Source: Ramlibacter tataouinensis | GTDB lineage: Bacteria; Pseudomonadota; Gammaproteobacteria; Burkholderiales; Burkholderiaceae_C | Length of the DNA stretch: 54,795 nucleotides | Assembly (NCBI GenBank): GCA_002427815.1 | Contig: DIZF01000027.1 | Location: forward strand, 1-54,795 | Direction: 5' to 3' | In this document: piece after piece, positions 36,966 through 45,380 of the stretch | Position numbering within the stretch: the stretch's first letter is position 1 | How the letters are laid out: each line of letters opens with the position of its first letter | The notes under the pieces: model-generated | Seen by the model: only the letters and a program-made list of their open reading frames with translations | Told to the model about the DNA's origin: nothing | Database searches by the model: none | Translations under genes and position numbers: made by a program

Positions 36966-38879
36966 TTGAATAATCAGTGGTTTTCCAAAATTGCCGTGTG
37001 GCTGGTCATCGCCCTCGTGCTGTTTACCGTTTTCAAGCAGTTCGACACGCGCGGTGCCGCCGGGGCGAGCGTGATGGGTTACTCGGATTTCCTCGAGGAA
37101 GTTCGCAACAAGCACATCAAGAGCGCGATCATCCAGGAGGGCCAGGGCGGCACCGACATCATCGCCATCACCACGGATGACCGGAAGGTCCGCACCACAG
37201 CGACTTATCTCGACCGTGGGCTGGTGGGCGACCTCATCAATTACGGCGTGAAGTTCGACGTCAAGCCGCGCGAGGAGGGTTCTCTGCTGATGACGCTGCT
37301 GGTCAGTTGGGGGCCGATGCTGCTCCTGATCGGGGTCTGGATCTACTTCATGCGCCAGATGCAGGGCGGCGGCAAGGGCGGCGCCTTCAGCTTCGGCAAG
37401 AGCAAGGCGCGCATGCTCGACGAGAACAACAACCAGGTTACTTTCGCCGATGTTGCCGGGTGTGATGAAGCCAAAGAAGAGGTGAAGGAGGTAGTCGACT
37501 TCCTGAAGGATCCGCAGAAATTCCAGAAGCTGGGTGGCCGCATTCCGCGCGGCCTGCTGCTGGTGGGTCCGCCAGGCACCGGCAAGACCCTGCTGGCCAA
37601 GGGCATCGCGGGCGAAGCCAAGGTTCCCTTCTTCAGCATTTCCGGCTCGGATTTCGTCGAAATGTTCGTCGGCGTGGGCGCGGCCCGCGTGCGCGACATG
37701 TTCGAGAACGCCAAGAAGAACGCCCCTTGCATCATCTTCATCGACGAAATCGATGCGGTCGGCCGCCAGCGCGGCGCCGGCCTGGGCGGCGGCAATGACG
37801 AGCGCGAGCAGACCCTGAACCAGATGCTGGTCGAGATGGACGGTTTCGAAACCAACCTCGGCGTGATCGTGGTCGCTGCCACCAACCGTCCCGACATCCT
37901 GGACGCCGCCTTGCTGCGTCCGGGGCGCTTCGACCGCCAGGTCTACGTCCAGCTGCCCGATATCCGGGGCCGCGAACAGATCCTGAACGTCCACATGCGC
38001 AAGATCCCGATCGGCCAGGACGTCAACCCGAGCATCATTGCACGCGGCACCCCCGGCATGTCCGGCGCCGATCTGGCCAACCTCTGCAACGAAGCCGCCC
38101 TGATGGCTGCGCGCCGCAACGCCCGCGTGGTCGAGATGCAGGACTTCGAGAAGGCCAAGGACAAGATCTTCATGGGGCCCGAGCGCAAGAGCATGGTCAT
38201 GCCCGAGGAAGAGCGCCGCAATACGGCGTACCACGAGTCGGGCCACGCCCTGATCGGCAAACTGCTGCCCAAGTGCGACCCGGTGCACAAGGTGACCATC
38301 ATTCCGCGTGGCCGGGCCCTGGGCGTGACCATGAGCCTGCCGGCGCAGGACCGCTACAGCTACGACCGCGAATACATGCTCAACCAGATCAGCATGCTGT
38401 TCGGCGGCCGGATTGCCGAAGAGGTGTTCATGAACCAGATGACCACCGGCGCTTCCAACGACTTCGAGCGCGCCACCCAGCTGGCCCGCGACATGGTGAT
38501 GCGCTATGGCATGACCGACGCGCTGGGGCCGATGGTGTACGCCGAGAACGAGGGCGAGGTGTTCCTGGGCCGTTCGGTGACCAAGACCACCAACATGAGC
38601 GAGCAGACGATGCAGAAGGTGGACGAGGAAGTGCGCCGCATCATCGACGAGCAGTACAACCTGGCGCGGCGCCTGATCGAGGACAACAAGGACAAGATGC
38701 ACGCCATGGCCAAGGCCCTGCTGGAGTGGGAAACCATCGACGCCGAGCAGATCGACGACATCATGGCGGGCAAGGATCCGCGCCCGCCCAAGGACTGGAC
38801 CCCGCGCACGCCCCCCTCCGGCAGTGGTGGATCGGGCGGCTCACCGGTGGCGACCGAACCGGCCACGACGGTGGCGTAA
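36966..38879 (+). CDS. ftsH: ATP-dependent zinc metalloprotease FtsH
   Basis: A membrane-anchored AAA+ protease of about 637 residues. Two N-terminal transmembrane helices flank a small periplasmic domain, then Walker A GPPGTGKT (201-208), Walker B IIFIDEID, the second region of homology, and zinc site HESGH (423-427). TTG at 36966 is preferred to the ATG at 36960: GGAG (36956-36959) directly abuts the ATG but is six bases from the TTG, and the TTG gives LNNQWFSK, like the MNN start of relatives. The C-terminus is a Gly/Ser/Thr-rich tail. Confidence 0.95.
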   Translation: MNNQWFSKIAVWLVIALVLFTVFKQFDTRGAAGASVMGYSDFLEEVRNKHIKSAIIQEGQGGTDIIAITTDDRKVRTTATYLDRGLVGDLINYGVKFDVKPREEGSLLMTLLVSWGPMLLLIGVWIYFMRQMQGGGKGGAFSFGKSKARMLDENNNQVTFADVAGCDEAKEEVKEVVDFLKDPQKFQKLGGRIPRGLLLVGPPGTGKTLLAKGIAGEAKVPFFSISGSDFVEMFVGVGAARVRDMFENAKKNAPCIIFIDEIDAVGRQRGAGLGGGNDEREQTLNQMLVEMDGFETNLGVIVVAATNRPDILDAALLRPGRFDRQVYVQLPDIRGREQILNVHMRKIPIGQDVNPSIIARGTPGMSGADLANLCNEAALMAARRNARVVEMQDFEKAKDKIFMGPERKSMVMPEEERRNTAYHESGHALIGKLLPKCDPVHKVTIIPRGRALGVTMSLPAQDRYSYDREYMLNQISMLFGGRIAEEVFMNQMTTGASNDFERATQLARDMVMRYGMTDALGPMVYAENEGEVFLGRSVTKTTNMSEQTMQKVDEEVRRIIDEQYNLARRLIEDNKDKMHAMAKALLEWETIDAEQIDDIMAGKDPRPPKDWTPRTPPSGSGGSGGSPVATEPATTVA

Positions 38880-38907
38880 CGCGCAGCACGCTGCGCGGAG
38901 GTGAAAA

Positions 38908-38931
38908 CAAGGGGGCCTCGTGGCCCCCTTG
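38908..38931. terminator. Hairpin between ftsH and folP
   Basis: A perfect 10-bp inverted repeat (CAAGGGGGCC / GGCCCCCTTG) with a 4-nt loop just after ftsH. The downstream T content is low on the plus strand, so termination may be partial. Confidence 0.6.
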
Positions 38932-38956
38932 CACTTTGATGGGTGAAAATCGCTCC

Positions 38957-39814
38957 ATGCATTGGGAAACCTCGCGCCACCGGATCGACCTGTCCGTACC
39001 CAGGGTGATGGGCATTGTCAACGTCACGCCCGACTCCTTCTCGGACGGGCGCCGCTTCGGCAGCACCCGTTCGGCACTGGCCCAATGCGAAAAGCTCCTG
39101 GCCGACGGCGCGCACATGCTGGACATCGGCGGCGAATCCAGCCGGCCGGGGATCGCGGCGGTGCCGCTGGCCGAAGAGCTCGGCCGGGTGCTGCCGGTGC
39201 TGCGCGAGGCGGTCAAGTTCGCAATCCCGATCTCGGTGGACACCTACAAGCCCGAGGTCATGCGCCAGGCGCTGGATCTCGGGGTCGACATCATCAACGA
39301 CATCAGCGGGCTGCGCCAGCCCGAGGCGCGGGACGCCGTCGCCGCGCATCCGCGTTGCGGCATCTGCCTGATGCATATGCACCGTGAACCCCAGTCGATG
39401 CAGCTCTCCCCCATGCAGGGCGATGCGGTGCCCCAGGTCGTGCAATTCCTGGAGCGCGCATCCCATGCCCTGCGTGAACTCGGGGTCGCGCCGGACCGGA
39501 TTGCCTGGGATCCCGGCATCGGCTTTGGCAAGACCGTGGAACAGAATTTTGCCTTGCTGGCGCGCCAGCGCGAATTGCTGGTCGGCGGCTATGCGCTGCT
39601 GGTAGGCTGGTCGCGCAAGTCCTCGCTGGGAGCCGTGACCGGGCTGGGCGTCCAGGAGAGGCTGGCCCCGAGCGTGGCAGCGGCCCTGCTGGCGGTCGAG
39701 CGCGGGGCGCACGTTGTGCGCGTGCACGATGTCAAGGAGACTGTGGCCGCGCTGAAGGTGCGCGCCGCCGTGATTGCAGCTGAAAACAACAAACGCAGGG
39801 ATCAAGACCTATGA
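38957..39814 (+). CDS. folP: Dihydropteroate synthase
   Basis: A 285-residue TIM-barrel enzyme that condenses p-aminobenzoate with dihydropterin pyrophosphate in folate synthesis; it is the target of sulfonamides. The pterin/PABA motifs are GIVNVTPDSFSDG, LDIGGESSRPG, NDISG, and GWSRKSSLG. ATG at 38957 is preferred over one at 38939. The last bases overlap glmM as ATGA. Confidence 0.96.
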   Translation: MHWETSRHRIDLSVPRVMGIVNVTPDSFSDGRRFGSTRSALAQCEKLLADGAHMLDIGGESSRPGIAAVPLAEELGRVLPVLREAVKFAIPISVDTYKPEVMRQALDLGVDIINDISGLRQPEARDAVAAHPRCGICLMHMHREPQSMQLSPMQGDAVPQVVQFLERASHALRELGVAPDRIAWDPGIGFGKTVEQNFALLARQRELLVGGYALLVGWSRKSSLGAVTGLGVQERLAPSVAAALLAVERGAHVVRVHDVKETVAALKVRAAVIAAENNKRRDQDL

Positions 39815-41145
39815 GCAGAACCTACTTCGGCACCGACGGTATCCGTGGCACGGTGGGCCAGCCCCCCATCACCGCCGACTTCGTGCTGCGGCTGGCGCAT
39901 GCCGTGGGCCGCGTGCTCAAGAAGACCGAACAACGGCCCACGGTGCTGATCGGCAAGGACACGCGCATTTCGGGCTACATGCTGGAAAGCGCGCTCGAGT
40001 CGGGCTTCAACTCGGCCGGGGTCGACGTGGTGCTGCTCGGCCCGTTGCCCACACCGGGCGTCGCGTATCTGACGCGCGCGCAGCGCGCCAGCCTGGGCGT
40101 GGTCATCAGCGCGAGCCACAACCCCTACCCGGACAACGGCATCAAGTTCTTCAGCGACCAGGGCGCCAAGCTGAGCGACGAGTGGGAGCTGGCCGTCGAG
40201 GCCGCGCTGCAGGAGCCGCCGGCCTGGGCCGACTCGGCCGGCCTGGGCAAGGCCCGGCGCCTGGACGATGCCGCCGGGCGTTACATCGAGTTCTGCAAGA
40301 GCACTTTCGCCCACGACCTGACCTTGCGGGGTCTCACCATCGTGGTCGACGCTGCGCACGGGGCGGCCTACCACATCGCGCCCAAGGTCTTCCACGAACT
40401 CGGCGCCGAGGTGATCTGCATCGGCTGTGCCCCCGACGGGCTGAACATCAACGACCAGGTCGGCGCCACCCACCCGGAAGCGCTGGTGGCTGCGGTGCTG
40501 GCCAACAAGGCCGACTTCGGGATCGCGCTGGACGGCGACGCCGACCGGGTGCAGCTGGTGGATGCGCAAGGCCGTTTGTACAACGGCGACGAACTGCTTT
40601 ACCTGGTTGCCTCCGATCGCCTGGATCGGGGTGAAGCCGTCGCCGGCGTGGTCGGCACGCTGATGACGAACATGGCGGTGGAAGTCGCGTTCCAATCGCG
40701 TGGCGTCGAGTTCGTGCGGGCCAAGGTCGGTGACCGCTATGTCCTGGAGGAGCTCGAAAAGCGCGGGTGGATCCTCGGCGGCGAGGGTTCAGGCCATCTG
40801 CTGGCGCTGGACAAGCACACCACGGGCGATGGACTGATCAGCGCGTTGCAGGTGCTCATGGCCGTCGTGCGCAGCGGCCGCAGCCTCGGCCAACTGCTGG
40901 AGGGCGTGAGCCTGTTCCCGCAGACGCTGATCAACGTCCGGCTGAAGGCGGGGCAGGACTGGAAGAAGAGCGTTCCGCTGGCGACCGAGACGCGCCGCGC
41001 GGAAGCGCAGCTCGATGGCCATGGCCGGGTCCTGATCCGCGCGAGCGGCACCGAGCCGGTGTTGCGCGTGATGGTGGAAGCCCGTGACGCGACCCAGGCC
41101 CGCCAGACAGCCGAGCGGCTGGCTGAAGCCGTCAAGGCCGGCTGA
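39811..41145 (+). CDS. glmM: Phosphoglucosamine mutase
   Basis: A 444-residue alpha-D-phosphohexomutase that converts glucosamine-6-phosphate to glucosamine-1-phosphate for UDP-GlcNAc, the substrate of LpxA and of peptidoglycan synthesis. The phosphoserine is S102 in ISASHNP, the metal loop DGDADR is at 241-246, and the sugar-binding GEGSGH and phosphate-binding RASGTEP follow. Its last 14 bases overlap the convergent ATP-grasp-like gene. Confidence 0.97.
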   Translation: MSRTYFGTDGIRGTVGQPPITADFVLRLAHAVGRVLKKTEQRPTVLIGKDTRISGYMLESALESGFNSAGVDVVLLGPLPTPGVAYLTRAQRASLGVVISASHNPYPDNGIKFFSDQGAKLSDEWELAVEAALQEPPAWADSAGLGKARRLDDAAGRYIEFCKSTFAHDLTLRGLTIVVDAAHGAAYHIAPKVFHELGAEVICIGCAPDGLNINDQVGATHPEALVAAVLANKADFGIALDGDADRVQLVDAQGRLYNGDELLYLVASDRLDRGEAVAGVVGTLMTNMAVEVAFQSRGVEFVRAKVGDRYVLEELEKRGWILGGEGSGHLLALDKHTTGDGLISALQVLMAVVRSGRSLGQLLEGVSLFPQTLINVRLKAGQDWKKSVPLATETRRAEAQLDGHGRVLIRASGTEPVLRVMVEARDATQARQTAERLAEAVKAG

Positions 41146-42460
41146 TTGCACTCGCAGCCGCTTCATCGCCGCATTCGAGCTGGCGAGTATCGGTCAATGA
41201 GGGCAGCACGATAACGGGCGAGAAGCCGCCGCCTGCGGTGCGGAAGTTGGTGGTCTGGCCCGAATAGGTTCTTGCGGCCAGCAGTTGGATCTGCCCGCCG
41301 TACGCATAGGCCCGGATGTCGAGCTTCAATCGCGTGGGGACGCCCGCCACGTCGACCAGCCGCTCGCTCGGCAGCGCCAGCGCCTGGGCCACGAAGGTGC
41401 CGGCCAGGATCTCGCTCCACACCCGTCGCGTGAGCTTGTTGCCCCGGTAAGCCGCTTTGGAACCGTAGCCGGTGGCGGGCTTGAAGAACAGTTGCCGGCG
41501 CTGCGCCCACAGTTGCCCGGCGTTGGCCGCAGTCACCAGCTGGGTGGGAAGCAGCACGGCCCGCAGCAGTGCGCGGTCGGCGGGCGAAGCGTCCCACGCG
41601 CCCAGGAGCACATCGTCGCTCAGCGTGACGAGGTTGCGCTTGTCGGCGTGCAGCGCGTGCGCACGCGGATGGGGTGTCACCACGGTCGCGCCGCTCACAT
41701 AGGCCTCGCGCAGGTTTGCGTGGTGTGTCTCGGACAAATCGAAGTCCGTCAGCCGGTTGTAGACCAGGTCGACGGGTATGCCTTGCGGCAGGGCCGGATG
41801 CCACAGCGCGCCGTTGCGCCATTGAAGCTGCCGCGGATCGGCGACGACGGCGTGGATGCCATGCGCCAGAAACATCTCGCGCGCCAGCTCGAACTCGGGC
41901 GCGAGGTATTGCTGCCCGGGCCCGTCATCGACGATCGCGATCGAGCGCAGCGGCGCGTCGCCGCGCTGGGCTCGCCACTCCGCCCGAAACATGTCGATGA
42001 AAGCCCGTTCAAGCCCGTTCTGTCCGCCCGGCGCATCGAACATGCGGTCCATGGGCTCGCAGCACGAGCGATGGGCCCGCGTCGCCGCGGCGTGCAGAAA
42101 TGCGCCGCCCGCGTTGGTGTTGATCTCGATCAGGCGTGGCCCCTGGGCGCTCAAGTGGAAGTCGTAACCCATGAATGCGCCGCGCGGCCCGAATGCCTTG
42201 GACGCAATCTCAGGCGCGCGGTGCAGGACGCTGGCCTGATAGCCGGGCAGGGCGCTCACGCGATCCAGGGCGGCGACGCTGCGTTCCATCACCGTGTAAT
42301 CGTCAGCGCAGACGTACACGGGTGTGGCAGAAAACAGATGCGGCCGGCTGGCGGCCAGTTCCTGGGCCATGCCCGGGAAGCCTTCCAGCTCCCGTTGCAG
42401 CAGGTCAGGTTGCAAGGTGGTGCACAGGCAACCCAGGTTGAGTGTGTCGGCCAGGTTCAT
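41132..42460 (-). CDS. Putative circularly permuted ATP-grasp protein
   Basis: A 442-residue protein of unknown function. ATP-grasp motifs are visible but in unusual order: the metal-binding block LIEINTNAGG is near residues 110-119, whereas the glycine-rich ATP loop KPATGYGSK is at 327-335 and the DIRAYAYGGQ...NFRT...GG block is at 381-412. In RimK-type enzymes the last two come before the first, so the fold looks circularly permuted, as in glutathionylspermidine-synthase-like and eukaryotic glutathione synthases. Such enzymes form amide bonds through acyl phosphates. It starts 13 bases after the arsR stop and is likely under its control. The substrate is unknown. Confidence 0.75.
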   Translation of the reverse strand: MNLADTLNLGCLCTTLQPDLLQRELEGFPGMAQELAASRPHLFSATPVYVCADDYTVMERSVAALDRVSALPGYQASVLHRAPEIASKAFGPRGAFMGYDFHLSAQGPRLIEINTNAGGAFLHAAATRAHRSCCEPMDRMFDAPGGQNGLERAFIDMFRAEWRAQRGDAPLRSIAIVDDGPGQQYLAPEFELAREMFLAHGIHAVVADPRQLQWRNGALWHPALPQGIPVDLVYNRLTDFDLSETHHANLREAYVSGATVVTPHPRAHALHADKRNLVTLSDDVLLGAWDASPADRALLRAVLLPTQLVTAANAGQLWAQRRQLFFKPATGYGSKAAYRGNKLTRRVWSEILAGTFVAQALALPSERLVDVAGVPTRLKLDIRAYAYGGQIQLLAARTYSGQTTNFRTAGGGFSPVIVLPSLTDTRQLECGDEAAASAISRP

Positions 42461-42473
42461 CGGGCGGTTCCGG

Positions 42474-42818
42474 TCAGCAGGTGGCGCAGCCCGCGGCCGG
42501 ACCGATCGCGCACGCGTGGCCCTCGCAACAATGCTCAGTGAGATAGGCCAGCAAAGCGTTCATCTGGTCGAAATGGGCGCGATAGATCAGGTTGCGTCCG
42601 CGCGGCTCGCAGGTAACCATGCCTGCATGGGTCAGTTCCTTCAGGTGGAAGGACAGGGCGCTGGGCGCCGCACCCAACTGCTCTGCCATCGCGCCGGGCG
42701 TCAGGCCTTCCGGGCCGGCTATGACGAGGGCGCGAAATGCGCGCAGGCGCTGGGCCTGTGCCAGCGCAGCCAGGGCCTTGACCGCCTGCGCTTCGTCGCT
42801 TTTTTCGTCGTTCAACAC
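42474..42818 (-). CDS. ArsR family metalloregulator with Cys-rich tail
   Basis: A 114-residue winged-helix repressor. The helix-turn-helix covers about 39-68 (LTPGAMAEQLGAAPSALSFHLKEL). Cysteines are at 70, 97, 98, 103, 111 and 114. The CC-x4-C tail resembles the three C-terminal cysteines (95, 96, 102) known to bind As(III) in Acidithiobacillus ferrooxidans ArsR, rather than the ELCVCDL motif of E. coli ArsR. Start is GTG at 42818, which coincides with the predicted transcription start. No arsenic-resistance pump, reductase or methylase gene is in the window. Confidence 0.88.
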   Translation of the reverse strand: MLNDEKSDEAQAVKALAALAQAQRLRAFRALVIAGPEGLTPGAMAEQLGAAPSALSFHLKELTHAGMVTCEPRGRNLIYRAHFDQMNALLAYLTEHCCEGHACAIGPAAGCATC

Positions 42819-42853
42819 ATTTCAATGATAGTTGAAGCATTGAAATAACGCAA
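42819..42853 (-). promoter_or_regulatory. arsR promoter with operator palindrome in the spacer
   Basis: Reading the minus strand, TTGCGT (42853-42848), a 17-base spacer and TATCAT (42830-42825) form a promoter whose +1 falls at 42818, the G of the GTG start codon. The plus-strand palindrome ATTTCAAT-N12-ATTGAAAT (42819-42846), with the inner repeat TTCAA-N6-TTGAA, covers the spacer and -10, the usual place for an ArsR operator. Confidence 0.65.
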
Positions 42854-42890
42854 CGGGGCTTTGGCTGGCGCGGGTGCGTCAACATACCCG

Positions 42891-43088
42891 TCAAGCCGAG
42901 GCGATCGGGAAATCCTCGAAGACGTCTTGCCGCTGCGGCGAGGAGTCGACGATCTGCGCGACAGTGACGCTGCGCGCCACCGTTGAGTTGGCGGGCAGCG
43001 CCCAAGCCGTTGCCGTTGTGTTCAGCACCAGAGCGGCGGCACAGCTCAAGGCGCTGTGCCAGCTCTCGATTTGAATCGGCAGATTCAT
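42891..43088 (-). CDS. Small exported or membrane protein, 65 residues (hypothetical)
   Basis: ATG at 43088 follows GGAGGGAAC. The peptide has a hydrophobic stretch (SALSCAAALVLNTTATAWAL, residues 12-31) that could be a signal peptide or a membrane helix, then a short polar part ending in FEDFPIASA. I do not recognise a family. It lies on the same strand as arsR, in the gap before the pst operon. If it is not real, 42819-43273 holds only the arsR and pst control regions. Confidence 0.45.
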   Translation of the reverse strand: MNLPIQIESWHSALSCAAALVLNTTATAWALPANSTVARSVTVAQIVDSSPQRQDVFEDFPIASA

Positions 43089-43205
43089 GTTCCCTCCAGT
43101 CAAGAACTGCGGTGGAGCGTACCGATGCCCGGCGACGGCTTCATGACCGGACTGTGTCTATCGGATGACGAGCGGCGGTACGGCTGGGTTTGCGGCGATG
43201 ACGCC

Positions 43206-43239
43206 TTGTCATAGCGCTGTCACAAAAGCCACCTAGAGT
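43206..43239 (+). promoter_or_regulatory. Pho box and -10 of the pst-pho operon
   Basis: TTGTCATAGCGCTGTCAC (43206-43223) is two 7-base direct repeats with a 4-base spacer, a close match to the PhoB consensus CTGTCAT-N4-CTGTCAT. TAGAGT (43234-43239) lies 10 bases downstream, the spacing expected when PhoB replaces the -35. pstS starts at 43274. The operon should be induced by phosphate starvation and includes its own regulators. Confidence 0.85.
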
Positions 43240-43273
43240 CGGCTCATCTCACCACAACCCCTGAGGTCTAACG

Positions 43274-44308
43274 ATGAACATCAACGTGCGATTTACCACA
43301 GTCGGCCTGGCCGCCCTTTGCTTTGCGGGCTTGGCCGCGGCCGAGGACATCACCGGCGCCGGCGGTACCTTCCCGGCTCCGCTGTACGCCAAGTGGGCGG
43401 CCGACTACAACAAGATCACCGGCGTCAAGATCAATTACCAGCCGGTCGGTTCCGGCGCCGGTATCAAGCAGATCGATTCCAAGACCGTGGCCTTCGGCGC
43501 TTCCGACATGCCTCTGACCGATGAGGATCTGGCCAAGAAGGGCCAGTTGCAGTTCCCAACCGTGATCGGCGGGGTGGTGCCGGTCGTCAACATCAAGGGC
43601 ATCGCTTCGGGCCAGCTCAAGCTCAACGGCCAGGTGCTGGGCGACATCTACCTGGGCAAGATCACCAAGTGGACCGACCCGGCGATCAAGGCACTGAACC
43701 CGTCGCTGCCATTGCCCGATGCGGCGATCGCGCCGGTGCGCCGCGCCGACGGCTCGGGCACCACCTTCATCTTCACCAATTACCTGTCCAAGGTAAACGT
43801 GGAGTGGAAAACCAAGGTGGGTGAGGGCACAGCCGTGAACTGGCCGGCCGGCGCCGGCGGCAAGGGCAATGAAGGCGTCGCCGCTTTTGTCAATCGCCTG
43901 CCCAACTCCATTGGCTACGTCGAGTACGCCTACGTCAAGCAGAGCAAGATGATCTATGCCCAAATGCAGAACGCGGCGGGCAACTTCGTCGCCCCCGACG
44001 AGAAGGCATTCAAGGCCGCGGCCGCGGGCGCGGACTGGAACAAGAGCTTCTACCAGATCCTGACCAACCAGCCCGGCAAGGACTCGTGGCCGCTCACCGG
44101 GGCCACCTTCATCCTGATGTACAAGACCCAGGACAAGCCTGCCGAAGGGGCGGCGGCGCTCAAGTTCTTCGAGTGGGCCTACAAGAACGGCGACAAGACG
44201 GCCGATGACCTGGACTACGTGCCGATGCCGACCGGGGTGAAGACCCAGATCGAGAAGGCCTGGAGCGGGATCAAGGACGCATCGGGCAAGCCGATCGCGT
44301 ACAAGTAA
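43274..44308 (+). CDS. pstS: Phosphate ABC transporter substrate-binding protein PstS
   Basis: A 344-residue periplasmic binding protein. The signal peptide (to about residue 23, ...AGLAAA) is followed by EDITGAGGTFPAPLYAKW. The phosphate-binding residues lie in GSGAGIKQI, GASDMPL and RRADGSGTTFIFT. SD GAGG precedes the ATG. The first gene after the Pho box. Confidence 0.96.
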   Translation: MNINVRFTTVGLAALCFAGLAAAEDITGAGGTFPAPLYAKWAADYNKITGVKINYQPVGSGAGIKQIDSKTVAFGASDMPLTDEDLAKKGQLQFPTVIGGVVPVVNIKGIASGQLKLNGQVLGDIYLGKITKWTDPAIKALNPSLPLPDAAIAPVRRADGSGTTFIFTNYLSKVNVEWKTKVGEGTAVNWPAGAGGKGNEGVAAFVNRLPNSIGYVEYAYVKQSKMIYAQMQNAAGNFVAPDEKAFKAAAAGADWNKSFYQILTNQPGKDSWPLTGATFILMYKTQDKPAEGAAALKFFEWAYKNGDKTADDLDYVPMPTGVKTQIEKAWSGIKDASGKPIAYK

Positions 44309-44351
44309 GAGGCTCTCGGACCGGACGGTTGGCAGCACCTTGGCCAGGCCA

Positions 44352-45380
44352 ATGTCCTCTACACTTGCGGCCCATGAGATCCCTTTTGACCTGGCTGCCA
44401 AGGGCCACGCGCGCGAGATGACACCCCCACCGGCGCGCCCCGCGCGCAGCGCCGCTTGGGTGGACGTGCTGTTCGGCTGGGCCGCCAGGGGGGCGGCCCA
44501 GCTGACGCTGGGGCTGCTGGCCGGTATCCTGCTGTCGTTGGTCATGGGCGCGTGGCCCGCGATCGAGAAATACGGCCTGGGCTTCCTCTCGAACAAGGTA
44601 TGGGATCCGGTCGCCGGCGAGTTCGGCGGCCTGGTTATGATCTATGGGACGCTGTCGACTTCGTTGATCGCGCTGATCATTGCAGTGCCGGTGAGCTTCG
44701 GGATCGCGCTGTTCCTCACCGAGCTTTCACCGGCGTGGCTCAAGCGCCCGCTGGGAACCGCGATCGAACTGCTGGCGGCGGTGCCTTCCATCGTCTACGG
44801 CATGTGGGGCCTGCTGGTGTTCAGCCCCATCCTGGCCACCTATGTGCAACAGCCTCTGCAATCGCTTTTTGCCAACGTGCCTTACCTGGGCGCGCTGGTG
44901 TCCGGGCCGCCGGTGGGCATCGGCATTTTGTCGGCCGGCATCATCCTGGCGATCATGATCATTCCCTTCATCGCCGCCGTGATGCGCGACGTGTTCGACG
45001 TCACGCCGCCGATGCTCAGGGAATCCGCATACGCGCTGGGTTCTACCACATGGGAGGTGGTGTTCAAGGTGGTGCTGCCCTATACCAAGGCCGGCGTGAT
45101 CGGCGGCATCATGCTGGGCCTGGGCCGCGCGCTGGGCGAAACCATGGCCGTCACCTTCGTGATCGGAAACTTCAACCAGCTCGATTCGCTGTCGCTGTTC
45201 CAGGCCGCCAACAGCATCACCTCGGCGCTGGCCAACGAATTCGCCGAAGCGGCCAGTGGCCTGCATCAGGCGGCATTGATGTACCTGGGCCTGGTGCTGT
45301 TCTTCATCACCTTCGTCGTGCTCGCGCTGTCCAAGATCCTGCTGGCGCGGCTGAGGAAGAACGAAGGGGCGAAGTCATGA
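44352..45380 (+). CDS. pstC: Phosphate ABC transporter permease PstC
   Basis: A 342-residue inner-membrane permease with six hydrophobic helices and the EAA-type cytoplasmic loop (LRESAYALGSTTWEVVFKVVLP). The start is unsure: ATG 44352 is chosen; TTG 44340 and ATG 44418 are also in frame. Its TGA overlaps pstA as ATGA. Confidence 0.94.
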   Translation: MSSTLAAHEIPFDLAAKGHAREMTPPPARPARSAAWVDVLFGWAARGAAQLTLGLLAGILLSLVMGAWPAIEKYGLGFLSNKVWDPVAGEFGGLVMIYGTLSTSLIALIIAVPVSFGIALFLTELSPAWLKRPLGTAIELLAAVPSIVYGMWGLLVFSPILATYVQQPLQSLFANVPYLGALVSGPPVGIGILSAGIILAIMIIPFIAAVMRDVFDVTPPMLRESAYALGSTTWEVVFKVVLPYTKAGVIGGIMLGLGRALGETMAVTFVIGNFNQLDSLSLFQAANSITSALANEFAEAASGLHQAALMYLGLVLFFITFVVLALSKILLARLRKNEGAKS

